Positions 29,337 through 39,748 of a stretch of DNA of 64,000 nt are shown here, piece by piece (position 1 is the first letter of the stretch; every line of letters begins with the position of its first letter). The position numbers and the translations under genes are program-made. Under the pieces are notes generated by a model. It had not been told where the DNA came from. It saw nothing but the letters and a program-made list of their open reading frames with translations, and did not search any database. The DNA is from Isotricha intestinalis (Eukaryota; Ciliophora; Litostomatea; Vestibuliferida; Isotrichidae), in assembly GCA_023807065.1 (NCBI GenBank), contig JAJJLU010003488.1:1-64000 (forward strand), read 5' to 3'.

Positions 29337-32300
29337 ATGTCTTCACATGAATTAAGACTTTTTTTGAGTGAAAAATTATCATTTAAAGAAAAATTTTTTC
29401 ATTTAATGAATTTATTAGTAATCAATCATTCATATCATATATTTGAAAATTATTTATTTTTTATGATATTCACATGTCAAAATTTATCAGTTTTTATAAC
29501 AAAAAGTACAGGTCAATTAAATTATAAAAATTCAATGATTGATAATTTTTTATATAATTTTGGAAAAATTTTAAGATTAAAATCTCTTTTATTTTCTCAT
29601 AGAAAATATTATAATTTATTTATTTATTTTACTTCATTTTATTATGTTTTTTTTACTATTTTTTTTATTTTTTTAATATCTAAAACAACAAGAAAATCAA
29701 CTTATACTTTAAATTTGCAATTTTTAAATTTTTTTATTAAAGTTAATATATATGTTTTAAATAATATTACTATTGATTTTTTTACTAGAATGTTATGTTT
29801 TGGTTCTATTTATAATCAATATATTCCTGAAATTAAATGTGATCAAAGTAATAATTTTTTTCCTGTTTTCATTTCTGGTTTTACTACAATTTATTCTTCT
29901 ATTTTAACTTTATTTATTCAATTATTTTATGAAGAAAATTTTTTAATTTCTGATTCTAAATTTAATACTATTACTTCAAAAATATATATTTATCAACATA
30001 TTATTTCTATTATTTCTTCTATTGAATTATCTTTTATTAATCAAATTAGTAATGAATTTTTTTATATTACAAATATTATCATGTCTATTTTTTTATTTTA
30101 TTATTATATTAAAAGATTAGTTTATTATAATTTAAGAACAAATATAATTTACGGTTCTACTTATTTTTTAAATGTTTATACTTCAATATATTTTTGTATA
30201 TTTTATTTTTTAGGTGTTTCTAATCAAGGTTTAATATATATTTTATCTTCAATATTTATAATAGTTCTCTTTGGAATAATATTTAATAATTTAATAAATA
30301 AAATAGTAAGAAAAACTCCATATCACAAAATAGAAAATAACTACTTTTTATTATTTTACACAAGATATATAATAGATTTAATAAATAATTCAATAGATAA
30401 TCAAGAATCAAAATCTTTATTAAATGCAATTATAGAAATTCATGCTTTAGAATGTCCAAATAAATTATGTTTAACTAAAAATAATAAAAAAATATATCTT
30501 CCTGTTACGAATGAATGGTCACATAGAAATTTAATTCCTTCTTCAGATCAAATTTATTTAAAAAATTTTATTCCTATTGTTTTAAAATATTTTATTTCTA
30601 TTTCTAAATTTACTCCTGAATTACTTTTAAATTTATCTTATTATTATTTAATTGTTATTGGTAATTATTGCTTAAGTTTATATTATTATAATAGAGCTAA
30701 AGAAATTAAATTAAATTTAGAAGAACATTTTTTATTAGTTAGATTAAAAATTCTAATTTCTGAAAAATTATTTGAAGAATTTAAAGAAGAAGGAGAAAAT
30801 TGTTTTAATTTAAAAGAAATGAATCCAACTTTATATTTTAAATATAAATATATTTCTGAGAAATTTATTGAAGAAATAGAAAAAGATATTGAATTAAGTA
30901 TTGAATTTTGGGAAATTTTTTCTTTTCAGAAAAATTCAGATATAATTAAATTTTCTTCTATTTTTAATTTAATCGAAAAAATAAAAAATTCAAAAAATAA
31001 TATTTTATCTTCTTGGAATAATTTATTTCATATTAATTCATTAATAAATCCAATATTTGATATTTATTTAGATTATATAAATGAAATAAATGATGATTCA
31101 AATTTAAAAAATAAATTAGATTCATATAAAAGAAAAAAAGAAATCAATGGAGAAAATTTTTTAAAAAATTATTATTCATTATTATTTAGTAAAGAAACAG
31201 GATTAATTATAATAAATGGATCAAATGGAAAAGAAGGAATAATAGAAAAAGCAAATTTTAAATTTGGAAAAATTTTTGATGTAAATTATGAGAAAGTAAG
31301 AGGAAGAAATATAAATGAATTTATGCCTAAAATTTTTTCTAATATTCATTCTAAATTTATAAGAAAATATTTTGAAATAGGAGAAAAAAAAATTTTAGAT
31401 AAAGGGAAATATAAAACTTATGCAACTGATTTTAACAGAAATATTATTCAAATTCAATTATATTTAAAATTATTTCCTGTAATAAATGATAATATTTTAT
31501 TTATTAGTATGATTAATTTAGATAAAATTAATGATATTATTATTTTAGATTCTAATTTTATTATTCAAGGAATGAGTAAAAAATTAAATAAATATTTTAA
31601 TATTAATAATCCTAATTTATTTTATTCAAATGAAATTCCTTTTTATATGATTTGTAGAAATTTTATTGGTTTTTATAAAACTTTTTTTAAAGAAAAAAAA
31701 AAGAAAAATTTATATTCTTCGAAAAATTTAAGTGATAAAAAAGATAATAATAGTAGTAATAATAATAGTTTTATTTCAAATAATAAAGAAAATGAATATC
31801 AATATTTATTAGATGAAGAAATATTAGAAAAAAAAGAAGAAAAAAAAGATATAATAGAAAATATAGAAGTTAATGAAAATATGGAAATTGAATATCAAAT
31901 AAAATTTCCTGAATTTTTATCTCAATTTTCTTATTATTCAAATAATTATATAAGAAAAAATTCAAATGAAAGTTCAAATGTTTCAATTGAAGAAGAAATA
32001 AAAATAAAAGATTTAAATACAGAAGAAGAAATAAATGAAAAATCAGATAAATTACAATATTTAAATTATCATTCTAAATCTTTTAAACCAAACAATTTTT
32101 TAATTCCAAAAAAAAAAGAAAGTGATGATGAAAATATTATTTTTATTAGTCCTAAATTAACTCATAGAGAAACTCCTTTTTCTCCAGTTAGAGAAAAAAA
32201 AAATAGAATTAATTATCAAATTAATGGAATTAAATTTATTTTTTTATATAAATCACTTTTTAATCAAGAAAAATTTACTGAATTAGAAACTTTATTTGAT

Positions 32301-34658
32301 GAAAATACAATTAGAAATTATATTTCTTTAAAATTTAATTTTTCTTTTGAAAAATTTAATTTCTCTAAAAATAAATTTTATTATATAGTTAGATGTATTG
32401 ATAATAATAAAAAAATTGAAGAAGAAAATAATTCAAATTTAAAAAATAATATTACTCCAATTTTAAATAATAATATAATAGTAAAAAATAAAATAAAACC
32501 TTTAAAGAAAATATATAAAATAACAAAAGAAGAGAAAAAAAAAATAAAAGATAATTTAGAAAATTTTTCAAAATTAATTATATCAGATTTAAATTTAAAA
32601 AAATATTTAAATGAAGGTGCAAAAGAAATAAAAAGTAAAAGTAAAATTCATGGTGAACATACTGAAAAAAATAAAGAAGAACAATCTCAACTTAATGGTG
32701 AAAATATTTCTCAAACTTCAAATTCTTCTTCTTTTATAAATCATTTATCTAAATTAAATAGAATAATTGAATCAAGAAATAAAATTTTATCACAAAATAA
32801 TTCTTCTATTAAAATGAAATATTTAAAAATTTTACCTTTTTTTTTATTAGTTGTTATTCTTATTTTTTATTTTCTTTATAATTCTTTTTATAATAAAACT
32901 AAAAAAGAATTAATTTTCTTAAGAAAATATAATAATATAGTATATTCAGTTCAAATAACAATGACATTAATGTTAAATGATTTAATAGATTTATTATTCA
33001 TAACGTATTCAAATGCATTAAAAATAGATTTCAATTTAAGTAATTTTAATACTATTGAAGAATGTATTTTATCAATGAAAAACAATATTTCTATTTCTTA
33101 TTCAGAATCAAATAAAAATATTATTTTCTTAGAAAGATATATTAATAAATATATTAAAGATACTAAAAATAGAATTTGGGTTAAATTACCTTTTACTTAT
33201 TATTTTTTAAGTTCTTTTCAAGATTATCAATTTTTTCCTTTAATTGCGAAAATTTCTTTATATGATACTTATGAAATTTTTCATATTAATAATTTATATA
33301 ATTTAAGCTTGGATGATTTAGAAGAATTTACTATTCTAAATTATAATTCTTATAATGCTATTAATGGAGTTATTAATTTACTTTTACCTAAATTAATTTA
33401 TAATATGACGTTTTTATTAGAAGATTTTATGACTTTCAGCGATAAACAATTTATTAAATTTAGATGGATTTGTTTTTGCTTTTTAATTTTTTTTATTTTA
33501 ATTTATTTAATTATGATTATTATTACTTGTGTTACTGTTAAACAATTAAATTATGGTATAAATAAATTAACTAAAATTAATCAAGAAAATATTGAAAGTA
33601 CTCTTTTGAAAATAAAAAATTTTAGAAATACTTTAAGAAAAAAAGTATTTCAATATCAATTAAAAAGTATTAATAATTTAAAGGATAATTATTCTTATAT
33701 GAAAGGATTAAATTTTACTTTTAAAGAAACTAAAAATAATTCTTCTTTAATTGATAGTACTAAGAATTCTCAATTAAAATCTTCAATATCAATATCAAAT
33801 AATTTTTCTTTTTTCAAAAAGCAAAAAATAAAACAATTTTCATTTCCAAATTTTATAATACTATTTTATTTCTTAAACAATATAATTTTATTTATATTTT
33901 TATTATTTATATATTTTTTACCGAAAGAACTAATAAAAAACAATTCAAATTTATTAAAAACTCACAGTTACATTCTTCAAATTTTTTTATATATAACAAC
34001 AATATTATTTAAAATGAAATCTTTATTTATAGAATTTTTTGAAATAGAAGAGTTAGATTTAACATTAATATTAAATGAAACATTATCAAATACATTTTAT
34101 GATAATTTACCTAAGTTTAAGGATTTATATGATTTTTATTATAAAGGTTATTTAATTGATACTTGTAGAGCTTTATATGATTTTAATACAGAAAATTATT
34201 TTAAATGTTATAATAATTCTTTTATTAAATTAACTAATAATACTAATTCAATTAGAGAATATCTTGAAAAAGAAATTGAATCTTTAACTAATGTTTACAA
34301 ATATTATTATAATACTTTAGATTATTTTGATCCTTTAATTATGTTTACTTTAAAAGAATATCAAAATATTATTATTTATTTTAAAGAATATTTTATCCCA
34401 GTTCATAGTAGATTTGATAATATTTTATATGTTTCTTTTGAAAATAAAGCTAAGGAAATTAAATTTTATATTAATTGCCTATTTTATTTTATGTTCATTT
34501 GGATTGGAATTAATATTTTTTATCAAATTTTCTTTTATATTCCTTATTTTGAAAAAATGTTAATTATTTCTATTCATTTTATTCAAGTTATTCCTAGTAA
34601 TATTATTTTAAATACTCCTGAATTAGAAAATTGGTTAGAAAAAGCAGAACATAAATAA
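29337..34658 (+). CDS. TmcB/TmcC-like giant membrane protein with PAS domain
   Basis: 1773 residues in one exon. Residues about 1-340 hold roughly nine membrane segments. A cytosolic helical region (about 365-615, ELLLNLSYYYLIVIGNYCLS; LNLEEHFLLVRLKI) follows, then a PAS domain at about 620-750 (ETGLIIINGSNGKEGIIEKA; RGRNINEFMPKIFSNIHSKF; IIILDSNFIIQGMSKKLNKY). A long low-complexity Asn/Ser/Glu linker (about 785-960) precedes further membrane segments at about 1160-1185, 1378-1400, 1505-1530 and 1710-1735. This matches the TmcB-like proteins that are greatly expanded in ciliates and also occur in trichomonads, sometimes fused to cyclases; no cyclase domain is present here. Function unknown, probably sensory. 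The PAS call is firm. Confidence 0.8.
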   Translation: MSSHELRLFLSEKLSFKEKFFHLMNLLVINHSYHIFENYLFFMIFTCQNLSVFITKSTGQLNYKNSMIDNFLYNFGKILRLKSLLFSHRKYYNLFIYFTSFYYVFFTIFFIFLISKTTRKSTYTLNLQFLNFFIKVNIYVLNNITIDFFTRMLCFGSIYNQYIPEIKCDQSNNFFPVFISGFTTIYSSILTLFIQLFYEENFLISDSKFNTITSKIYIYQHIISIISSIELSFINQISNEFFYITNIIMSIFLFYYYIKRLVYYNLRTNIIYGSTYFLNVYTSIYFCIFYFLGVSNQGLIYILSSIFIIVLFGIIFNNLINKIVRKTPYHKIENNYFLLFYTRYIIDLINNSIDNQESKSLLNAIIEIHALECPNKLCLTKNNKKIYLPVTNEWSHRNLIPSSDQIYLKNFIPIVLKYFISISKFTPELLLNLSYYYLIVIGNYCLSLYYYNRAKEIKLNLEEHFLLVRLKILISEKLFEEFKEEGENCFNLKEMNPTLYFKYKYISEKFIEEIEKDIELSIEFWEIFSFQKNSDIIKFSSIFNLIEKIKNSKNNILSSWNNLFHINSLINPIFDIYLDYINEINDDSNLKNKLDSYKRKKEINGENFLKNYYSLLFSKETGLIIINGSNGKEGIIEKANFKFGKIFDVNYEKVRGRNINEFMPKIFSNIHSKFIRKYFEIGEKKILDKGKYKTYATDFNRNIIQIQLYLKLFPVINDNILFISMINLDKINDIIILDSNFIIQGMSKKLNKYFNINNPNLFYSNEIPFYMICRNFIGFYKTFFKEKKKKNLYSSKNLSDKKDNNSSNNNSFISNNKENEYQYLLDEEILEKKEEKKDIIENIEVNENMEIEYQIKFPEFLSQFSYYSNNYIRKNSNESSNVSIEEEIKIKDLNTEEEINEKSDKLQYLNYHSKSFKPNNFLIPKKKESDDENIIFISPKLTHRETPFSPVREKKNRINYQINGIKFIFLYKSLFNQEKFTELETLFDENTIRNYISLKFNFSFEKFNFSKNKFYYIVRCIDNNKKIEEENNSNLKNNITPILNNNIIVKNKIKPLKKIYKITKEEKKKIKDNLENFSKLIISDLNLKKYLNEGAKEIKSKSKIHGEHTEKNKEEQSQLNGENISQTSNSSSFINHLSKLNRIIESRNKILSQNNSSIKMKYLKILPFFLLVVILIFYFLYNSFYNKTKKELIFLRKYNNIVYSVQITMTLMLNDLIDLLFITYSNALKIDFNLSNFNTIEECILSMKNNISISYSESNKNIIFLERYINKYIKDTKNRIWVKLPFTYYFLSSFQDYQFFPLIAKISLYDTYEIFHINNLYNLSLDDLEEFTILNYNSYNAINGVINLLLPKLIYNMTFLLEDFMTFSDKQFIKFRWICFCFLIFFILIYLIMIIITCVTVKQLNYGINKLTKINQENIESTLLKIKNFRNTLRKKVFQYQLKSINNLKDNYSYMKGLNFTFKETKNNSSLIDSTKNSQLKSSISISNNFSFFKKQKIKQFSFPNFIILFYFLNNIILFIFLLFIYFLPKELIKNNSNLLKTHSYILQIFLYITTILFKMKSLFIEFFEIEELDLTLILNETLSNTFYDNLPKFKDLYDFYYKGYLIDTCRALYDFNTENYFKCYNNSFIKLTNNTNSIREYLEKEIESLTNVYKYYYNTLDYFDPLIMFTLKEYQNIIIYFKEYFIPVHSRFDNILYVSFENKAKEIKFYINCLFYFMFIWIGINIFYQIFFYIPYFEKMLIISIHFIQVIPSNIILNTPELENWLEKAEHK

Positions 34659-34872
34659 TTAATTTTTTTATATTATATATTACTGATATAATTATTTAAT
34701 TATTATATTTTTATATAAAATTTATTAATAAGATAAAAAAAGTGGAAAATTATTATTGTAACTTAAATTGAATTTATAAGTTATAAATTTCTTAAATAAT
34801 TATTATAATAAATTTATTTTTTAAGAAGAATATATATTTTTAATTAAAAAGACTTTTTTTAAATAGTTAGAA

Positions 34873-35469
34873 ATGGAACCAATATATATGAATTGTTTCA
34901 TATGTGAAAAAAGAATAGATGCTTCAGAATTAAATAATCACTTAATAGAATGTAAGAAAATATGGGAAGCAAAATTAAATTTATCAGAAGGAAGTATATT
35001 AAAGAAATATGATTATTGGGAAGAAGAAAAAAAGAAATATAAAGAATATTGTAAAACAATAAAAGAATCCAAAAAACCAGAAAAAATAAAAAGAGAAAAA
35101 GGTGAAAGACCAAGAACAATTAAATGTCCTTTATGTGATATTGAATTTTCAATTGGAGCTTGGAAAATCCATATTAAGAGATGTAAAGAAAAAGAAATTG
35201 AAGGATTAAAATATTGTAATGAAAAATATATAAATGAGATTGAAGAATTAGTTAAAAAAACTTTTAATAGTATTGAATGTATTTATAATAAAAATAAAAA
35301 AATTAAAAGTAAAGGTGTTTATGATGTTGAAAATTTAGGAAATGATGCTTTTGATAATAATAAAATTAGTGTTGTTTGTTCTAGTTGTGGAAGAAAATTT
35401 GATAATGATAAAATTGAAAAACATCAAAAAATTTGTTTGAAGCATCCCGAGTTATTTAAGAAGAAATAA
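34873..35469 (+). CDS. Protein with three C2HC zinc fingers (ZC2HC1-type)
   Basis: 198 residues. Three short fingers of the form CxxC-x11-HxxxC: Cys8, Cys11, His23, Cys27; Cys85, Cys88, His100, Cys104; and Cys169, Cys172, His184, Cys188. The linkers are Lys/Glu-rich. The spacing matches the zf-C2HC (ZC2HC1) family, several members of which occur in ciliary or centrosomal proteomes; a role here is inference. All ligands are intact. Converges with the CNB-domain gene, 94 bases away. Confidence 0.85.
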   Translation: MEPIYMNCFICEKRIDASELNNHLIECKKIWEAKLNLSEGSILKKYDYWEEEKKKYKEYCKTIKESKKPEKIKREKGERPRTIKCPLCDIEFSIGAWKIHIKRCKEKEIEGLKYCNEKYINEIEELVKKTFNSIECIYNKNKKIKSKGVYDVENLGNDAFDNNKISVVCSSCGRKFDNDKIEKHQKICLKHPELFKKK

Positions 35470-35563
35470 ATTTTTTTCTTTTATATTTTCATAGCATCAA
35501 TAATTTATAATATTTATATATATTAAATGAGAAAAAGTTATATTCACAAAGTTATTATGTTTT

Positions 35564-37957
35564 TTAACCAAAAATTTCATTCATAAATTTTTTCATTTTA
35601 TTATTTTTTGAATTATTCCAAAAATTTGATGGAACATTACTTAATTTTTTATTTGGAGAAATAGAAAATTTAAAAGTATTATTATTATTAAAAGAATTTA
35701 ATTTAATTTTCTTTGCATTTTTTTTTAAATTTAAAGTTTGAAATAATTTAGATTCTAAATAATTTTTTTTTAATTTTTCATTTTGAGAACTTACTAAAAT
35801 ATTTGAAATAGGATCATTGAATTTAATTCTTTTTTCAAATTCTTTTGTTTCATAATCTGTGTTAAAACTATATTTTTTTTTATTTAGATTTCTTGAATTT
35901 TTTATTTGAATTGAAATATTAGGTTTTATAAATTTAAATTTATGAACATTTGTTTTTTTAATTTTTTTATATGATAAAGAATTTTTATGTAATTTAATGT
36001 TTTTTTTTGAATTATTATTATTATATAAATTTTGAAAAGAAATTTGTCTTTTTTGAGGAAAAACAGATTCTTTTGAATTTATTTTATTTAAAGATTTACT
36101 TTTATTTTTATTATCGTTATTAATTTTAATAGTAATTTTTCCAGATAAATTTTTTAAAAGTAAATTTTTATTTGTTTGAGTTTTAATATAATTCGAACTA
36201 ATATTTTTTTTAGAAATTAAACTTTTTGAACTTGAAGAAGAAGAAGAAGAAGTAAAAGAAGAAGAACTTAAATTATTATTATTTATATTTTTAAGATAAT
36301 CTTCTTTATTTAAATGTAACATTGAAGAAATTTTTGGTAAAATTACTGAATTTCTTTTTTTTATTTGATGATTTGCTATTAAATTTATTTTTTGAGTATA
36401 AATTTGACTTCCTCTTTTTTTTAATTTAATATCTTTGGGTTGTGAAAAATTCTTTTTAATTAAATTAAATAAATTACTTTCTTTTTTTATAAATTCAATA
36501 CTATGATTTTTTTTTTCATTATTTTCATGATTAATAATTTCAAAATCAATTCTTTTATTTTCATCACGAATATTTTTAATTAAACCTTTATTTCTATAAT
36601 TTTTAATAATATTTAATCTTTCAATAACAAAATTAATATTTGACTTTTCTAATTTTTTCCAATTTTTAAAAGCTAAATTATAATGAGATAAAATCCAATT
36701 AAAAATTTTAATATTTATACTGAAATAAATAGCTTTTTCACTTTTACAAATAGCATTACAAATAAATTTTTTATTAACAATAATATCATTCATTCCTAAA
36801 ATATCACCCTTTTTAACATATTTTAAAATAGTATCATTAGGTTTATCGTTATAATCATTTTGATCATAAATAATATTATTACTATTAATTTGATTAATTA
36901 ATTGATTTATTTTTTTACATGTTAAATTAGGAATTAATAAAGTTACTTCACCTTGATAAAAAAAAATAATATCTTCAATATTATGATTATATTCAAATAA
37001 TAATTCATCTTTTTTTATTCTTTTCTTAATAAAAAAATTCCAATAATGAGAAGTTAAATATTGTAAAGTAATTTGTTCAAATAATTTAGTATTATAAATA
37101 AAATTTATATCTGAATGAGTTATTCTTTCATGAAGAAATTTTATGGAATTTTGAAAAGAATTTTTTGATAAAGTTCCAAAAAAAGAATTTTCTTTTGCAA
37201 ATATTGATGCTGTCCTTAAAGAATTTTCATTTATTAATGCATAATCTCCAAAAGTATTTCCTATTTTTAATGTTAATACTTTATAATATCCCATTATTTT
37301 TATATTTATTTTTTCTTTATTTTCTTTTTGATATTCTATTTCATTTATTTTATTTAAATATTCTTCTAATGTCATTTTTATCTCACAATATGTTTTTTTA
37401 TTTTCTTCTATGAAATATTTTTCTTTTTCTATTATTAAAATCTCATTATTTAAAGATAATGTTTTTTCCAAAAGATAATTTTCATAATATAAATTTAATA
37501 ATTTTAAATGATTAATATATTCATTTTTTGTCATATAAACTTCTATTTGTTTAGGAACTAAAATTTCTACTGAACCTGATAAAATCACATAAAATGTTTT
37601 TCCTATTTCTCCCACTTTCATTAAAAATGAATTTTCTTTAAAATTTTCACATTTTAAATCTTGTGCCATTTTATTTAAAAGAGAGTCTATATTTATTTCT
37701 TCATCTTTATTCTCTTTTATTACTGAAATAAAATTATGTAAATTGTTTAAATATGTTTTTATTATGAAAATTTCTGTTTCTGTTTTTATCTTTTTTGATA
37801 ATATTAATTTTATTATTTCTAAATTTTTAATTGTGTTAAATAAGGAATCTAAAACTTTTTGGTCTGAAATATTTTGTTTTATAATTTCACTAAAATTTTT
37901 CACTTTGTTTTGTAATTCTAAGGAAATTGATAAACTTCTTTTTGGAATTTTTTTCAT
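35564..37957 (-). CDS. Protein with two cyclic-nucleotide-binding domains
   Basis: 797 residues. The first CNB domain (about 95-280) contains ENSFLMKVGEIGKTFYVILS, a long charged insertion and the phosphate-binding cassette FGDYALINENSLRTASI, in which Gly, Ala-Leu and the Arg are in the expected places, so nucleotide binding is plausible. The second (about 290-425) contains DELLFEYNHNIEDIIFFYQG and KGDILGMNDIIVNKKFICNA but lacks the cassette Arg, so it probably does not bind cyclic nucleotide. The C-terminal half (about 470-797) is basic and low-complexity with a Ser run. There is no kinase or channel domain, so it is neither a PKG nor an ion channel. Confidence 0.8.
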   Translation of the reverse strand: MKKIPKRSLSISLELQNKVKNFSEIIKQNISDQKVLDSLFNTIKNLEIIKLILSKKIKTETEIFIIKTYLNNLHNFISVIKENKDEEINIDSLLNKMAQDLKCENFKENSFLMKVGEIGKTFYVILSGSVEILVPKQIEVYMTKNEYINHLKLLNLYYENYLLEKTLSLNNEILIIEKEKYFIEENKKTYCEIKMTLEEYLNKINEIEYQKENKEKINIKIMGYYKVLTLKIGNTFGDYALINENSLRTASIFAKENSFFGTLSKNSFQNSIKFLHERITHSDINFIYNTKLFEQITLQYLTSHYWNFFIKKRIKKDELLFEYNHNIEDIIFFYQGEVTLLIPNLTCKKINQLINQINSNNIIYDQNDYNDKPNDTILKYVKKGDILGMNDIIVNKKFICNAICKSEKAIYFSINIKIFNWILSHYNLAFKNWKKLEKSNINFVIERLNIIKNYRNKGLIKNIRDENKRIDFEIINHENNEKKNHSIEFIKKESNLFNLIKKNFSQPKDIKLKKRGSQIYTQKINLIANHQIKKRNSVILPKISSMLHLNKEDYLKNINNNNLSSSSFTSSSSSSSSKSLISKKNISSNYIKTQTNKNLLLKNLSGKITIKINNDNKNKSKSLNKINSKESVFPQKRQISFQNLYNNNNSKKNIKLHKNSLSYKKIKKTNVHKFKFIKPNISIQIKNSRNLNKKKYSFNTDYETKEFEKRIKFNDPISNILVSSQNEKLKKNYLESKLFQTLNLKKNAKKIKLNSFNNNNTFKFSISPNKKLSNVPSNFWNNSKNNKMKKFMNEIFG
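36222..36265 (-). repeat. Ser-codon triplet run
   Basis: GAA/AGA-type triplet repeats on the plus strand, read on the minus strand as TCT/TCA codons, give the Ser run in the basic tail of the CNB-domain protein. Short and imperfect. Confidence 0.6.
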
Positions 37958-38132
37958 TTTTTTCTATATAATTTTAATGTTTAATAATTTATATTATTAT
38001 ATCTATTTTTTATATTATTTTTTTAATCATTAAATTAGATATTTTAATAATATATATAAAAAATGTTTTTTATATAAGGAAATTTAAAATAAATAAATAA
38101 AAAAAAATTTTAAAATTAATATTTTTAAAATA

Positions 38133-39608
38133 TTATTCTTCATTCTTTAACAAATTTCCTTCTTCATCATTATCATTTTTAAATTTCAAATAATAACAAT
38201 CTTCAAATTTAGAATCAATATCTTTTCCCATAGTTTCATAAGGTAATAAATAGATAAAAATTAAAGCAAATAAAGATAAAATTCCTAAAGAATAATAAGG
38301 AGCTTTATAATTAAATAAATTTAATTGTAAAAACATAAATTGAGAGCACATACAAAAAAATCTATAAATCATTAAATTAAATCCACAAGCAATATCTCTA
38401 ATTTTAGTATTATAAACTTCAGAATTATAAGCAATTAATATATTTGCAAATATATTTGCAAAAAATTGAGAGAAACCAATTAATAAAGGGAAAAAATTAG
38501 GTAAATTAATAGCAAAAGTAACTAATATAATTTCTAATACTAAAGATAAGATTAAACTACCTTTTCTTCCTAAATATTTAATATTAACTAAAAATCCTGC
38601 GAATATATTTGATATTAATCCTATTAATGCTATTATTAATTGAGTTATTATTATTGAAAAATTATCTTCTTTACCTTTATTTAAATTAAATTGTTTTGTT
38701 GTTAATGTTGTTATTATTGGAATTCCAAAACAACCACATGCTGTTATAAAATATTCTAATATTATTATTAAACTTGTTTTTCTATAATAATCATTATACA
38801 TTTCTTTTATATCTCCATTATTTGATATTTGATTATTTTTTATCTCATTTATAATTTTATTTTTTTCTTCTTCTGTTAATTTTTCTTTATTCATATTATC
38901 TAAAATTTTAAAAGCTTCTTCATTTTCATTATTAATAATTAAATGTCTTGGAGAATCATATAAAGTGGAAATATTAATAATAAAAGAAATTAATGGAATA
39001 ATTTCTGATATTAAAAGAACTTTTTTTAAATTTATTATTTCGAATTTTGGCATAAATAGAATAACAATGAATAAAAATATTATATTTGAAATTGAATATG
39101 CAACCCAAACAACTTGTAATCTAAAACCTCGATTTTTACTTGGTAAATATTCACAATATAAATTTAAACATATTGGAGTGTAAATTCCTAATAAAAATCC
39201 AATTAATAATCTACAAATGAAAAATATAGCTTTATAAAAGAATATAGAATAAAACAAATGAAGAATAACAAATTGAAAAGAACATATTTTTAAAACTTTT
39301 TCTCTTTTAAAATATTTTGTTAAATAACCTGATGAAATTGAACCTAATGAAAGACCTAAAAAAATAATTGATGAACATAATTCTGATTCAAATTCTTTGA
39401 AATGGAAATATTCATTTAAGGGAATTATTAAAAATACATATATCATTTTTTCTAATCCATCTATAAATAATACTGATAATATATTTAATAATGCATATAT
39501 TGAATATTTTGTATTATCTCCTTTTTCCATTATTTCATTTAAATTTAGTTCTTTTTTATCTTTTGATATTGTTGATTTTGTATTTGAAAATTCACTTAAT
39601 GAATCCAT
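38133..39608 (-). CDS. Major facilitator superfamily transporter
   Basis: 491 residues with about 12 membrane helices and both termini cytosolic. The loop between helices 2 and 3 has GYLTKYFKREKV, close to the MFS GxLxDrxGrr motif; the loop between helices 8 and 9 has NIKYLGRKGSLIL, the second copy. The central loop (about 225-275) is charged and helical. PICLNLYCEYLPSKNRGF and YNSEVYNTKIRDIACGF resemble the PESPR/PTxxR-type elements of the sugar/organic-ion (SV2-like) branch. The substrate cannot be read from sequence. Confidence 0.88.
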   Translation of the reverse strand: MDSLSEFSNTKSTISKDKKELNLNEIMEKGDNTKYSIYALLNILSVLFIDGLEKMIYVFLIIPLNEYFHFKEFESELCSSIIFLGLSLGSISSGYLTKYFKREKVLKICSFQFVILHLFYSIFFYKAIFFICRLLIGFLLGIYTPICLNLYCEYLPSKNRGFRLQVVWVAYSISNIIFLFIVILFMPKFEIINLKKVLLISEIIPLISFIINISTLYDSPRHLIINNENEEAFKILDNMNKEKLTEEEKNKIINEIKNNQISNNGDIKEMYNDYYRKTSLIIILEYFITACGCFGIPIITTLTTKQFNLNKGKEDNFSIIITQLIIALIGLISNIFAGFLVNIKYLGRKGSLILSLVLEIILVTFAINLPNFFPLLIGFSQFFANIFANILIAYNSEVYNTKIRDIACGFNLMIYRFFCMCSQFMFLQLNLFNYKAPYYSLGILSLFALIFIYLLPYETMGKDIDSKFEDCYYLKFKNDNDEEGNLLKNEE

Positions 39609-39748
39609 TTTTTTTATGATAAATTTTTTCGTTTTGTTTTTTTTTCATTAAATTAAATATTAATAGAAAAACATAAAAAAAATTTATTAAGAAAAAATAA
39701 AAGAATTTAAATTTTGAAAAAAAAAATATTTTTCAAAAAAAATAATAT

